Source: Streptomyces sp. CC0208 | Lineage (GTDB): Bacteria > Actinomycetota > Actinomycetes > Streptomycetales > Streptomycetaceae | Assembly (NCBI RefSeq): GCF_003443735.1 | Contig: NZ_CP031969.1 | Location: 4,030,001 to 4,094,000, forward strand | Length of the DNA: 64,000 nucleotides | Reading direction: 5' to 3' | Shown: positions 33,937 to 42,606 of the stretch, in pieces | Numbering within the stretch: position 1 is the stretch's first letter | How the letters are laid out: every line of letters begins with the position of its first letter | Position numbers and translations under genes: made by a program | Notes under the pieces: generated by a model | Seen by the model: the letters and a program-made list of their open reading frames with translations, nothing else | What the model was told of the DNA's origin: nothing | Database searches by the model: none

Positions 33937-36821
33937 GCGGCGTCAGTCACCGGGAGCGCAACCGTGCGGTGGCGCTCGTACTGCGTCCGCGCCGCCAGCA
34001 GGCCCACGGCGTACAGGGCCAGGACGGCCGCGAGCAGTCCGTAGTACACACCGGGCAGCGCGCTCAGCCCCAGGGCCGCGCCCGGCGGGGACGCGGGCAG
34101 GAGCAGACCGATCGCGGCCAGTGCGGCGGCGGACCAGGTCACCGGTCCCGGCCGCCGGCCGCCCGGGCCCGGTGAGCCCAGGGACAGCAGCACCATCACC
34201 ACGGCCTGTGTCAGCAGGTTCTCCGTGAACCAGCCCGAGTGGAACAGCGACTCGTCGTCACCCGGGCCCCGCAGGGCGAAGGCGAGGACACCGAAGGTCG
34301 CCAGGTCCGCGACGGCGTTCAGGGCGCCGAATCCGACGATGAACCGAAGCAGCTCGCGAGGGTCCAGGACGCTCGGCCGGCGCAGGGCGGCCGGGGTGGG
34401 ACGGTCGTGGGCGAAGGCCAGTTGGGCCGCGTCGAAGCACAGGTTCTGGACGAGGACCTGGGCCGGGAGCATCGGCAGGAACGGCAGCAGGAGGCCCGCG
34501 GAGAGCATCGCGATCACGTTGCCGAGGTTCGAGGAGAGCGTGATGCGCAGATACGTGGCGATGTTGCCGCCCGCGTGACGGCCGGCGGCGACCGCGTGGC
34601 CGATCGTGGCGAGGTCCTTCCCGGCAAGGACGAGGTCGGCGCTCTCCCTGGTCACCCCGGCCGCGTCGCTTGGGGCGATGCCCACGTCGGCGGTGCGCAG
34701 GGCGGGCAGGTCGTTGACGCCGTCGCCGAGGAAGCCGACCGTGTGGCCGCCGGCCTGGAGGGCCCGGGTGACGCGGGCCTTGTGCTCGGGGGTGCAGCGG
34801 GCGAAGACGGTCGTACGGCGGGCCAGTTCGGTGAGTTCGGGGTCGGTGAGGGTGTCGAGGCGGTCGGCGGTCAGGACACCGGCCACCGGGATCCCCAGAT
34901 CACGGCAGGCCCGGACCGCGGTGCCCGGATGGTCGCCGGTGAGGACCTTGACGGTGACGCCCCGCCCGGTCAGTCCGGCGAGGGCCTCGGCGGCGGTGGG
35001 GGCGAGGTCGTCCCGGAAGGTGAGCAGGCCGCGGAAGGTGAGGCCGCGTTCGCGGAGGCGGTCCCCGGCGGGGCGTTCGGTGGTGGCCACGGCGAGGACG
35101 CGCAGCCCGTCCGCGGCCTGCGCGTCGGCCAGGTCGCGCAGCCGGGCGCGCTCGTCGTCGGACAGCGCACACCGCTCCAGTACGGCCTCCACGGCGCCCT
35201 TGGTGATCAAGGTGTGCGTGCCGAACCGGCCGGGGGTGCGGACGACCACGGTGGCCAGGCGGCGGACCGGGTCGAAGGGCAGGGCCGTGACGCCGTCGTA
35301 CGAGGTGAGGGTGTCCTCGTCGGCGGCGGCGAGCAGGGCCTCGTCCAGGGCGTCGGGGGACGGGAGGTCGGCGAGCTGGAGCGACCACCAGGCGGCGGCC
35401 GCCGACCGGCGCAGTACCTCGGGGTCGTCGTGGCCGTCCGCGTCCAGTGCACGGTGGACGACCGGGCGGTCCTGGGTGAGGGTGCCGGTCTTGTCCACGC
35501 ACAGGACGTCCATGGCGCCGATGTCGTGCAGGGCGGGGAGCCGTCGCACGATGACGCCGTGGGTACGGGCCAGGAGGGTGGCGCCGCGGGCCAGGCAGGT
35601 GGTGACGACGACCGGCAGCATCTCCGGGGTCAGCCCGACCGCCACCGCGACGGCGAAGGGGAGGGTCTCCAGTCCGCGGCCGCGCAGGGCGGCGTTGGCC
35701 ATGAGGACCAGGGGCGGGGTCAGCAGCGCGAACCGGATCAGGATCCAGGAGACGCTCTGGACGGAGCGTTGGAAGCTGGTCGCCGGAGGTTTTCCGGTAC
35801 GGCGGTGGGCGGCGGCGAAACGGGTGTCGCCGCCGGTCGCGGTGACCACGGCGGTGGCGCTGCCGGAGGCGACACTGCTGCCCTGGAAGCAGTACCGGGG
35901 GTCCTGGAGGACACCGCCGTCCCCGGGGTCGTCCCCCGCGGACTTCTCCACCGGTGCGGACTCGCCGGTGAGCGCGGCCTGGTGGACGGTGAGTCCGGTC
36001 GACCGCAGCAGCCGTACGTCCGCGGGGACCATGTCGCCGGGGCCGAGCCGTACGACGTCGCCTGGGACGAGTTCCTCGACCGGGATCTCGCGGGTGACCG
36101 GGGCCGTGTCCTCGTCGGCCCGGCGCTGGACCGTGACGGTGGTCGCCACCAGGCGGCGCAGTCCGGCCGTGGAGCGGTCGGCCCGGTGTTCGCCGGACGC
36201 CCGCAGGACGCAGCTCACGACGACCAGCAGGAGGATCACCGAGGCGGTGCCCCAGGCGAAGACGGCGGCCGACACCAGTCCCAGACAGAGCAGCACCGCG
36301 GTGAAGGGGTCCCGCAGACTCCGTGCGAACAGGCGGGGCCAGGAGGGGGCCCGGGCATCCGGAACCGCATTCCCACCGACCCGCGCCAACCGCTCGGCCG
36401 CCTGCCCCTCGCTCAGCCCACGCGGTCCGCTGTCCAGCCGACGGAGTACTTCGAGGAGGCTCGCGACGGGGGTGCTGCCGCCGGACGGGGAGGAGGCAGC
36501 CGGCGCGGTGTCAGGGGCGACCGGAAGCGTGGGGACGGGGGCGGGGGCAGCGGAACCCGGTGGGTCGGGAGAGGCCGCGTCGCCCGTCGGCCCGGCCTCA
36601 AGAGCAGGCGCGGCCGAGGCTGCGGCGAAGGATCCGGACGCCGACCGGACCGGATGGGCGGACATCGGATGAGCGGAGATCGGATGGGCGGACACCGCCC
36701 GATCCACCACGGCATCCCCGGACCCCGCCCCACCCGAAGCACCGGACCCCGCCCCACCCGAAGCACCAGGCGCAGCAGACGGGGCACCGTCCTCCCCCCG
36801 CGCCCCCGACCGCTCAGACAC
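33909..36821 (-). CDS. P-type ATPase, MgtA-like (cation translocating)
   Basis: 970 residues from a GTG at 36821, which lies within the 3' end of the upstream ArsR gene (8-bp overlap). Phosphorylation motif DKTGTLTQ at D443; LTGESAPVEKS (actuator TGE), KVLTGDHPGTA and GDGVNDLPAL (hinge) are present, with ~10 membrane helices. The LGNVIAM region and the MgtA-type C-terminus suggest Mg2+ (type IIIB) specificity. The first ~130 residues are disordered Ala/Gly/Pro/Ser with a SAHPISAHPMSAHPV triplet repeat. Confidence 0.88.
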   Translation of the reverse strand: MSERSGARGEDGAPSAAPGASGGAGSGASGGAGSGDAVVDRAVSAHPISAHPMSAHPVRSASGSFAAASAAPALEAGPTGDAASPDPPGSAAPAPVPTLPVAPDTAPAASSPSGGSTPVASLLEVLRRLDSGPRGLSEGQAAERLARVGGNAVPDARAPSWPRLFARSLRDPFTAVLLCLGLVSAAVFAWGTASVILLLVVVSCVLRASGEHRADRSTAGLRRLVATTVTVQRRADEDTAPVTREIPVEELVPGDVVRLGPGDMVPADVRLLRSTGLTVHQAALTGESAPVEKSAGDDPGDGGVLQDPRYCFQGSSVASGSATAVVTATGGDTRFAAAHRRTGKPPATSFQRSVQSVSWILIRFALLTPPLVLMANAALRGRGLETLPFAVAVAVGLTPEMLPVVVTTCLARGATLLARTHGVIVRRLPALHDIGAMDVLCVDKTGTLTQDRPVVHRALDADGHDDPEVLRRSAAAAWWSLQLADLPSPDALDEALLAAADEDTLTSYDGVTALPFDPVRRLATVVVRTPGRFGTHTLITKGAVEAVLERCALSDDERARLRDLADAQAADGLRVLAVATTERPAGDRLRERGLTFRGLLTFRDDLAPTAAEALAGLTGRGVTVKVLTGDHPGTAVRACRDLGIPVAGVLTADRLDTLTDPELTELARRTTVFARCTPEHKARVTRALQAGGHTVGFLGDGVNDLPALRTADVGIAPSDAAGVTRESADLVLAGKDLATIGHAVAAGRHAGGNIATYLRITLSSNLGNVIAMLSAGLLLPFLPMLPAQVLVQNLCFDAAQLAFAHDRPTPAALRRPSVLDPRELLRFIVGFGALNAVADLATFGVLAFALRGPGDDESLFHSGWFTENLLTQAVVMVLLSLGSPGPGGRRPGPVTWSAAALAAIGLLLPASPPGAALGLSALPGVYYGLLAAVLALYAVGLLAARTQYERHRTVALPVTDAAQGQAMSKP

Positions 36822-37212
36822 CGGCCTCGCGCAGTCGGTCCGATGCTCCGGAGGGGTTTTCCCGGGCCGTCAGCTGGCCGACCATGACGCGGACCACGGT
36901 CACGATGTCGGGGTCGTCGACGTAGTAGATCTGCCGGCGGCCCTCGCGGCGCGCCCGCACGAGGCCGGCGAGTTTCAGTTTCGCCAGGTGCTGGCTGACC
37001 GCGGGCAGCGCGCCGCCGACCCGGTCGGCGAGGTGGGTGACGTCGCTCTCGCCCTGGGACAGCGCCCACATGATGTGCAGCCGGGCCGAGGAGGCGAGCA
37101 GTCCGAACACGGCGGCCGCCTCGGCGAGCACCTCGGCCGACGGGTCCTGGAAACCGCCGACGATCTTCGCCACAGCCCTCGCCCGTCCTCTCGGGTCAAC
37201 CGCATCGATCAC
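36814..37212 (-). CDS. ArsR/SmtB family metalloregulator
   Basis: 132 residues from a GTG at 37212; another GTG (37170, VAKIVGGFQDP) is possible and would give a length nearer the family norm. Winged helix ~50-110 with LLASSARLHIMWALSQGESDVTHLADRVGGALPAVSQHLAKLKLAGLV. ArsR proteins repress and release DNA on metal binding. It overlaps the ATPase gene and probably represses the operon in response to the transported ion. No cysteine-rich site is visible, so sensing would use His/Asp/Glu (DDPDIVTVVRVM helix). Confidence 0.85.
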   Translation of the reverse strand: MIDAVDPRGRARAVAKIVGGFQDPSAEVLAEAAAVFGLLASSARLHIMWALSQGESDVTHLADRVGGALPAVSQHLAKLKLAGLVRARREGRRQIYYVDDPDIVTVVRVMVGQLTARENPSGASDRLREAGV

Positions 37213-37254
37213 TTCGAACCGCCGGACCAAGTGTAGGGGCGGCCCAGTGATCGT

Positions 37255-37312
37255 CCCGCTTCGTCCGGTACCGGTCCCTCCCCTCGTGGGGACCGGTACC
37301 GGAGGAAGCGGG
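37255..37312. promoter_or_regulatory. Long hairpin in the leader of the arsR-ATPase operon
   Basis: CCCGCTTC (37255-37262) and CCGGTACCGGTCCC (37265-37278) pair with 37305-37312 and 37289-37302 around a 10-nt loop, with one 2x2 internal mismatch. It is 43-100 nt upstream of the ArsR start and about 240 bp before the divergent STAND-WD40 gene. It could be an attenuator/mRNA switch, a terminator, or an operator (CCGGTACCGG is palindromic). The rest of 37213-37549 holds promoters only. Confidence 0.6.
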
Positions 37313-37549
37313 TGACCGTGGGCGGAATGTGGCCGAGAACGTACGGCGCGCTGGTTGGCGTGCGGGGCGCCGGGCTGGTGGCCTGTCATGGCGTCGCCCG
37401 ATGGCTGCGCCGCAGGCCATGATCCTGCCAGCCAGGGGGTCCACAGAGGAGGTTACGGTGCCGGAGGCAGTGCGTTACCGCAGGTCAGCCATATAAAGTG
37501 AGTTTTCCGGTCCGGATTCAACCGCGAGGGAAGTAAGGGGTGGAAGACC

Positions 37550-40500
37550 TTGAGCTCCGACTCAGGAGCGCGTACGGCCTTCGCGGAGCGTCTCGCACTG
37601 TTGTACAGAGAGGCAGGCAATCCGCCTCTCAAGCGCGTGTCCGAGGGAGTTGGCCGACTCCAGCGGGTGGACGAGCGGGGACGGCCCGTCCGGGTGTCCG
37701 CACAGCGGATCAGCGACTGGCGGCGGGCCCGCAACGTGCCCGCTCAGTTCACCGCCCTCGCGGCCGTGCTGCACATCCTCATTCCCGAGGCCCGGCGGAT
37801 CAGTCCCACCCCCGTCTCGGCCGGTCTGTACGACCTCGGTCAGTGGCAGCGGCTGTGGGAGCGCGCGCTGGCGCCGGACGAGGACGAAGGCTCCCAGCCC
37901 GAGCCCCCGGTGGGGGTCTGCCCGTACCGCGGTCTGGCCTCCTACCGGCAGGAGGACGCCCGCTGGTTCTTCGGCCGGGAACGGAGCACTGAGGCTCTCG
38001 TCAAGCTGCTCCGCTCGGCGGCCGAGACCGGCACCGGCGGTCTGGTGATGCTCGTGGGCGCCTCGGGGGCGGGCAAGTCCTCGCTGCTCAACGCCGGTCT
38101 GGTGACCGCCCTTGAGGAGGACGCGCTCGGCGGTGCCGGTGCGGACGGCGGCCGCACGGTCCTCCAGCTGGTGCCGGGCGCCGACCCGCTCACGGAACTG
38201 ACCTGCCGAATACCCGAGCTGAAGCCCGTCGTCTCCGCCATGGAGACGACCGGGCCGGACATCGAGCATCCCCCCGAATTCACGCACGCCGTCCGGGAAG
38301 CGGTCGCCTCGTGGGCTCAGCGCGAGGCCGCCACCGCCCGGCCGGTAGTGATCGTCGACCAGTTCGAGGAGGCGTTCACGCTCTGCTCGGACGAGACGGC
38401 CAGGCGTACGTTCGTCCGGCTGCTGCACGCCGCGTGCACGCCCGCCGGCCCGGACTCGCCCGCCCCCGCCCTGGTCCTGCTCGGCATCCGCGCCGACTTC
38501 TACGAGCGCTGCCTCGACCATCCCGAGCTGGCCGACGCGCTCCAGCACCGGCACATGGTGCTCGGGCCGCTCACCGACGGGGAACTGCGCGAGGCCGTGA
38601 CGGGTCCGGCCCGGGCCGTGGGCCTGGAGCTGGAGCCCGGGCTCGCGGAGCTGATCGTGCGCGAGGTGAGTGCCGACGGTCCGCGCGGGGCGCACGACGC
38701 GGGTGTCCTGCCGTTGCTCTCGCACGCCCTGCTCGCGACCTGGCAGCGCCGCAAGGCAGGTCGGCTGACCCTGGCCGGCTATCGCGCGGCCGGCGGTATC
38801 CAGGGCGCGGTCGCGGCGACCGCCGAGCGGGCCTGGACCGGTCTGGACCCGGCGGCGCGTACGGCGGCCCGGCTGCTGCTGCTGCGCCTGGTGCGGCTCG
38901 GCGAGGACACCCAGGCCACTCGCAGGCGCGGCACCCGGCGCCGGCTGGCCGCCGAGTCGACGGACCCGGCCAAGACCGAGGAGTCCCTCGAAGCACTGGT
39001 ACGCGCCCGCCTGGTGACGCTGGACGCGGAGACCGTGGAGATCACCCACGAGGCGCTGCTGACGGCGTGGCCGCGGCTGCGCGAGTGGATCGACGAGGAC
39101 CGCAGCGACCATCTGCTGCGCCAGCGCATCGAGGAGGACGGCCGCTCCTGGGAGGGCTCGAACCGCGACTCCTCGCTGCTGTACCGGGGGTCACGGCTCG
39201 AACAGGCGCGCACCTGGGCGAAGTCCGCCGGGGACACCTATCTGACCCGCAGCGCGGTGGAGTTCCTGGCCGCCTCGGTCCGGCTGCGCCGGCGCACGGT
39301 CCTGATCGCCCGGGGCGCGGTGTCGGCGCTGGTCGTCCTCGCGATGGTGGCCGTCGGGGCGGCGGTGGTGGCCTGGCAGCAGCGCAACGACGCCGTGTTC
39401 GAGCAGGTCGTCGCGGAGGCGGACCGCGTCCAGTACACGGATCCGTCGCTGTCCGCCCGGATCGACCTGGTCGCGCACCGTCTGCGGCCCGACGACGAGG
39501 GCACCAACACCCGGCTGATCTCCATCGTCAACGCGCCGCTGGCCACCCCGCTCACCGGCCACACCGGTGCCGTGTACCTGACCTCGTTCAGCCCGGACGG
39601 AAAGCTCCTCGCGACCGCCGGCTACGACCGGACCGTCCGGCTGTGGGACGTCAGCGACCGCCGGCACCCCAAGGCGCTGGGCAAGCCCCTCGCCGGTGGC
39701 ACGAGCTGGGTGAGCAGCGCGGTCTTCAGCCCGGACGGCAGGACGCTGGCCGGCGCGGGGGACGACGGGAAGATCAGGCGGTGGGACCTCGCCGACCCCC
39801 GGCACCCGAAGCCCCTCGGCACTCCCCTGGCCGGCCATGGCGGGACCATCTACCTGATCGCGTTCAGCCCGGACGGGCGCACGCTGGCCTCCGCCGGTGA
39901 GGACCGCACCGTACGGCTGTGGAACACGCGCGGCGCGCAGCGGCCCCCGACCGTCCTGACCGGTGCCGGTGCCGCCGTGCGGTCAGTGGCGTGGAGCCCC
40001 GACGGGCGCACGCTGGCGGCCGGTGGTGACGACGACTCGGTCCGCCTGTGGAACACCACCGACGTGCGGCGGCCCCGGGCGTACGACAGGGTGCTGAAGG
40101 GGCACACGGGTCTGGTGCACTCGGTCGCCTTCAGTCCGGACGGGACCGAGCTGGCCAGCGGCAGCGCGGACGACAGCGTCCGGCTGTGGGACGTGCGGGA
40201 CCCGGCCGACCCGCGTCAGGTCGGCCCGCCGCTCACCGGTCACACCGGTCCGATCTGGTCCGTGGCCTTCAGCCCGGACGGGAGGATGCTCGCCGCCGCC
40301 AGCGCGGACAGCACGGCGAGCCTGTGGAACGTGAGCGACCCGGCGTACCCCTCGCAGGTCGGCGAGCCCCTGACCGGAAGCAGCGGCGAGATGTACGCGC
40401 TGGGATTCAGCCCCGACAGCCGTACCCTCGCGACCGGCAGCGGCGACAGCAAGGTGCGCCTGTGGTCGATCCCGGCGGGAGACCTGGTGGGCGGCAGCGG

Positions 40501-41512
40501 GGCGTTCCGGCGGGACGGCCAGGTGCTCGCCACCGCCGGGCGGGACGGGCGGATCCGGCTGTGGAACGTGACGGACCCGGCCCGGCCCCTGGCCCTGGGC
40601 AAGCCGTTCACCCCCGTGGTGCGCGACCCGGACTCCCAGGTGCTGTTCTCCCCCGACGGCCGCACCCTCGCGGTGCTCACCTCCGGCCGGGTCCACCTGT
40701 GGAACGTCGCCGACCCGGCCCACCCCGTCCCCTACGGCCCGGCGCTCGTCCTGCGCTCCCGGTTCATGGGCCCGGACGCCCTGGCGTTCAGCCCGGACGG
40801 ACGCACCCTGGCCACCGCCTACGACAGCCACACCCTCCAGCTGTGGGACGTGACCGACCCGTCCCGTCCGGTCTCCCACGGCCCGATCGCCGGCCACCGG
40901 GGATACATCAACGGCCTCACCTTCAGCCCGGACGGCCGGACCCTGGCCAGCGGCAGCGCGGACGGCACGATCCGGCTGTGGAAGGTGACGGACCCGGCCC
41001 GTCCCACCCTGCTCGGCAAGCCGCTCACCGGGCACACCGGGCCCGTCAACGTGCTCCTCTTCAGCCCGGACGGACACACCCTGGCCAGCGGCGGCGACGA
41101 CGACACGGTCCGGCTCTGGGACGTGGCCGACCCCGCGCACGCCGAGCAGGCGGGCGCCGCCCTCACCGGGCACACCGAGGCGGTGGTGTCGCTGACGTAC
41201 AGCCGCGACGGTGCCAGGCTGGCCAGCGGCGGCAACGACAACACGGTCCGGCTCTGGGACGTGGCGGACCCGTCCGCGGCCGCCCCCATCGGGCAGTCGA
41301 TGAGCCCCAGCGCCAAGACCGGCAGCTTTCTCACCTTCAGCCCCGACAGCCGCATGCTCGGGATCTCCAGCGGCGCGGACACCATCCGGCTGTGGGACCT
41401 CGACGTCGACGAGGCGATCGACCACATCTGCGCCACGACGGGGAACGTCCTGACCCGCCAGGAATGGAAGGAGTACCTGCCCAGGCTCTCGTACGATCCT
41501 CCCTGCGACTGA
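37550..41512 (+). CDS. HTH-STAND NTPase-WD40 protein
   Basis: 1320 residues from a TTG at 37550. N-terminal ~80 residues include an HTH-like RVSAQRISDWRRARNVP; then an nSTAND/AAA domain with Walker A GASGAGKSS (~167) and VVIVDQFEEAF (Walker B); then one membrane helix (~585-610, ALVVLAMVAVGAAVVAW). The remaining ~650 residues carry 14 WD40 repeats (FSPDGRTLAS...VRLWDV), enough for two seven-bladed propellers. STAND proteins are signal-triggered switches. The ligand is unknown; possible roles are developmental regulation or conflict response. Confidence 0.9.
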   Translation: MSSDSGARTAFAERLALLYREAGNPPLKRVSEGVGRLQRVDERGRPVRVSAQRISDWRRARNVPAQFTALAAVLHILIPEARRISPTPVSAGLYDLGQWQRLWERALAPDEDEGSQPEPPVGVCPYRGLASYRQEDARWFFGRERSTEALVKLLRSAAETGTGGLVMLVGASGAGKSSLLNAGLVTALEEDALGGAGADGGRTVLQLVPGADPLTELTCRIPELKPVVSAMETTGPDIEHPPEFTHAVREAVASWAQREAATARPVVIVDQFEEAFTLCSDETARRTFVRLLHAACTPAGPDSPAPALVLLGIRADFYERCLDHPELADALQHRHMVLGPLTDGELREAVTGPARAVGLELEPGLAELIVREVSADGPRGAHDAGVLPLLSHALLATWQRRKAGRLTLAGYRAAGGIQGAVAATAERAWTGLDPAARTAARLLLLRLVRLGEDTQATRRRGTRRRLAAESTDPAKTEESLEALVRARLVTLDAETVEITHEALLTAWPRLREWIDEDRSDHLLRQRIEEDGRSWEGSNRDSSLLYRGSRLEQARTWAKSAGDTYLTRSAVEFLAASVRLRRRTVLIARGAVSALVVLAMVAVGAAVVAWQQRNDAVFEQVVAEADRVQYTDPSLSARIDLVAHRLRPDDEGTNTRLISIVNAPLATPLTGHTGAVYLTSFSPDGKLLATAGYDRTVRLWDVSDRRHPKALGKPLAGGTSWVSSAVFSPDGRTLAGAGDDGKIRRWDLADPRHPKPLGTPLAGHGGTIYLIAFSPDGRTLASAGEDRTVRLWNTRGAQRPPTVLTGAGAAVRSVAWSPDGRTLAAGGDDDSVRLWNTTDVRRPRAYDRVLKGHTGLVHSVAFSPDGTELASGSADDSVRLWDVRDPADPRQVGPPLTGHTGPIWSVAFSPDGRMLAAASADSTASLWNVSDPAYPSQVGEPLTGSSGEMYALGFSPDSRTLATGSGDSKVRLWSIPAGDLVGGSGAFRRDGQVLATAGRDGRIRLWNVTDPARPLALGKPFTPVVRDPDSQVLFSPDGRTLAVLTSGRVHLWNVADPAHPVPYGPALVLRSRFMGPDALAFSPDGRTLATAYDSHTLQLWDVTDPSRPVSHGPIAGHRGYINGLTFSPDGRTLASGSADGTIRLWKVTDPARPTLLGKPLTGHTGPVNVLLFSPDGHTLASGGDDDTVRLWDVADPAHAEQAGAALTGHTEAVVSLTYSRDGARLASGGNDNTVRLWDVADPSAAAPIGQSMSPSAKTGSFLTFSPDSRMLGISSGADTIRLWDLDVDEAIDHICATTGNVLTRQEWKEYLPRLSYDPPCD

Positions 41513-41675
41513 AGCGCATTACGTGATCCCAATCACAACTTCTCCCCCGGGCCGAGCACTCCGCTCCCGCTGTTCCATTTGCCTTGTTAGTCTTGGCCAC
41601 GGCCCGACCGCTGGTGCATCCCCCGTCGCCAGCGGTCGGGTCTTTGCGTTCCTGATCACGTTTTACGCTGGGGCG

Positions 41676-42413
41676 GTGCGCATAACGATCATCACGGCCG
41701 TCCACGCCCCGTCCGCCCCCTTCCTGCCCGAGGCCTACACCTCACTGTGCGCACAGGAACTGCCCGGGGGCTGGGAGTGGCGCTGGGTGATACAGGAGGA
41801 CGGCCGGACGGACGAGGTGCGCCCGTACGTCCCCGACGACCCCCGGGTGACCTTCCGTCAGGGCCGCCCCGGCGGACCGGGCGTCGCCCGCACCGTCGCA
41901 CTCGCACACGCGACGGGTCCGTACGTGAAGGTCCTGGACGCCGACGATCTGCTCACCCCGGGCGCGCTCGCCCGGGACCTGGCCGCGCTGGAGGCGGATC
42001 CCGCGCTCGGCTGGGCGACCTGCCGAGCCCTGGACCGGCTCCCCGACGGCACCACGGTCGGCTCTCCCGGCGACCCCGAGGAGGGCCCGCTCGCACCCGG
42101 CGCGCTTCTCGCGCACTGGAAGGCCCACGCCGTCCCGCCGGTCGTCCCCGGAACCCTCTTCGTCCGCCGCGAACTGCTGCTCGCCCTCGGCGGCTGGATG
42201 GCCCTGCCCGCCTCCGAGGACACCGGCCTGCTGCTGGCCCTGGACGCGGTCAGCCGCGGCTGGTTCACCGCCGAGCCCGGCCTCCTCTACCGCAAGTGGG
42301 AGGGCCAGGTGACCGGACAGGCGGCGCATGTCGACACGGTGGAGCTGGGGGCCCGGTTAGCCGTGACGGAGGCGCGGGCACGAGCGCTGGCCGCCCTCGA
42401 ATGGAGCCACTGA
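41676..42413 (+). CDS. Family 2 glycosyltransferase
   Basis: 245 residues from a GTG at 41676. It begins VRITIITAVHAPSAPFLPEAYTSL and carries the DxD-like KVLDADDLLTPGAL, typical of GT-A family 2 enzymes. No membrane helix. The GT substrate is unknown. It has a TTA codon at 42357-42359 near the end, making it a likely target of bldA control, so expression may be developmental. Confidence 0.88.
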   Translation: MRITIITAVHAPSAPFLPEAYTSLCAQELPGGWEWRWVIQEDGRTDEVRPYVPDDPRVTFRQGRPGGPGVARTVALAHATGPYVKVLDADDLLTPGALARDLAALEADPALGWATCRALDRLPDGTTVGSPGDPEEGPLAPGALLAHWKAHAVPPVVPGTLFVRRELLLALGGWMALPASEDTGLLLALDAVSRGWFTAEPGLLYRKWEGQVTGQAAHVDTVELGARLAVTEARARALAALEWSH

Positions 42414-42474
42414 CCGGGCTGGGGCCGGTCGCAAGCCTGGGGCCTGGTCGCAGAACTACGGCCCGTCGCAGGAC

Positions 42475-42582
42475 TACGGCCGCAGGCAGGACGACAGCCG
42501 ACCGCAGGGCTACAGCCGGTCGCAGAGATACGGCCGCAGGCAGAGCCACAGCCGACCGCAAGGCTACGGCCGGTCGCACGGC
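42475..42582. repeat. Two 54-bp tandem units made of six 18-bp subrepeats
   Basis: Units 42475-42528 and 42529-42582 match at most positions. Each consists of three 18-bp subunits of TACGGCCGCAGGCAGGAC type. The + strand frame reads as six-residue repeats (YGRRQD, DSRPQG, YSRSQR...), but no start or stop frames it as a gene. It lies between the convergent GT and amidohydrolase genes. Confidence 0.7.
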
Positions 42583-42606
42583 TGGGGGCTTGGCCGGTCC
42601 GCCCGG

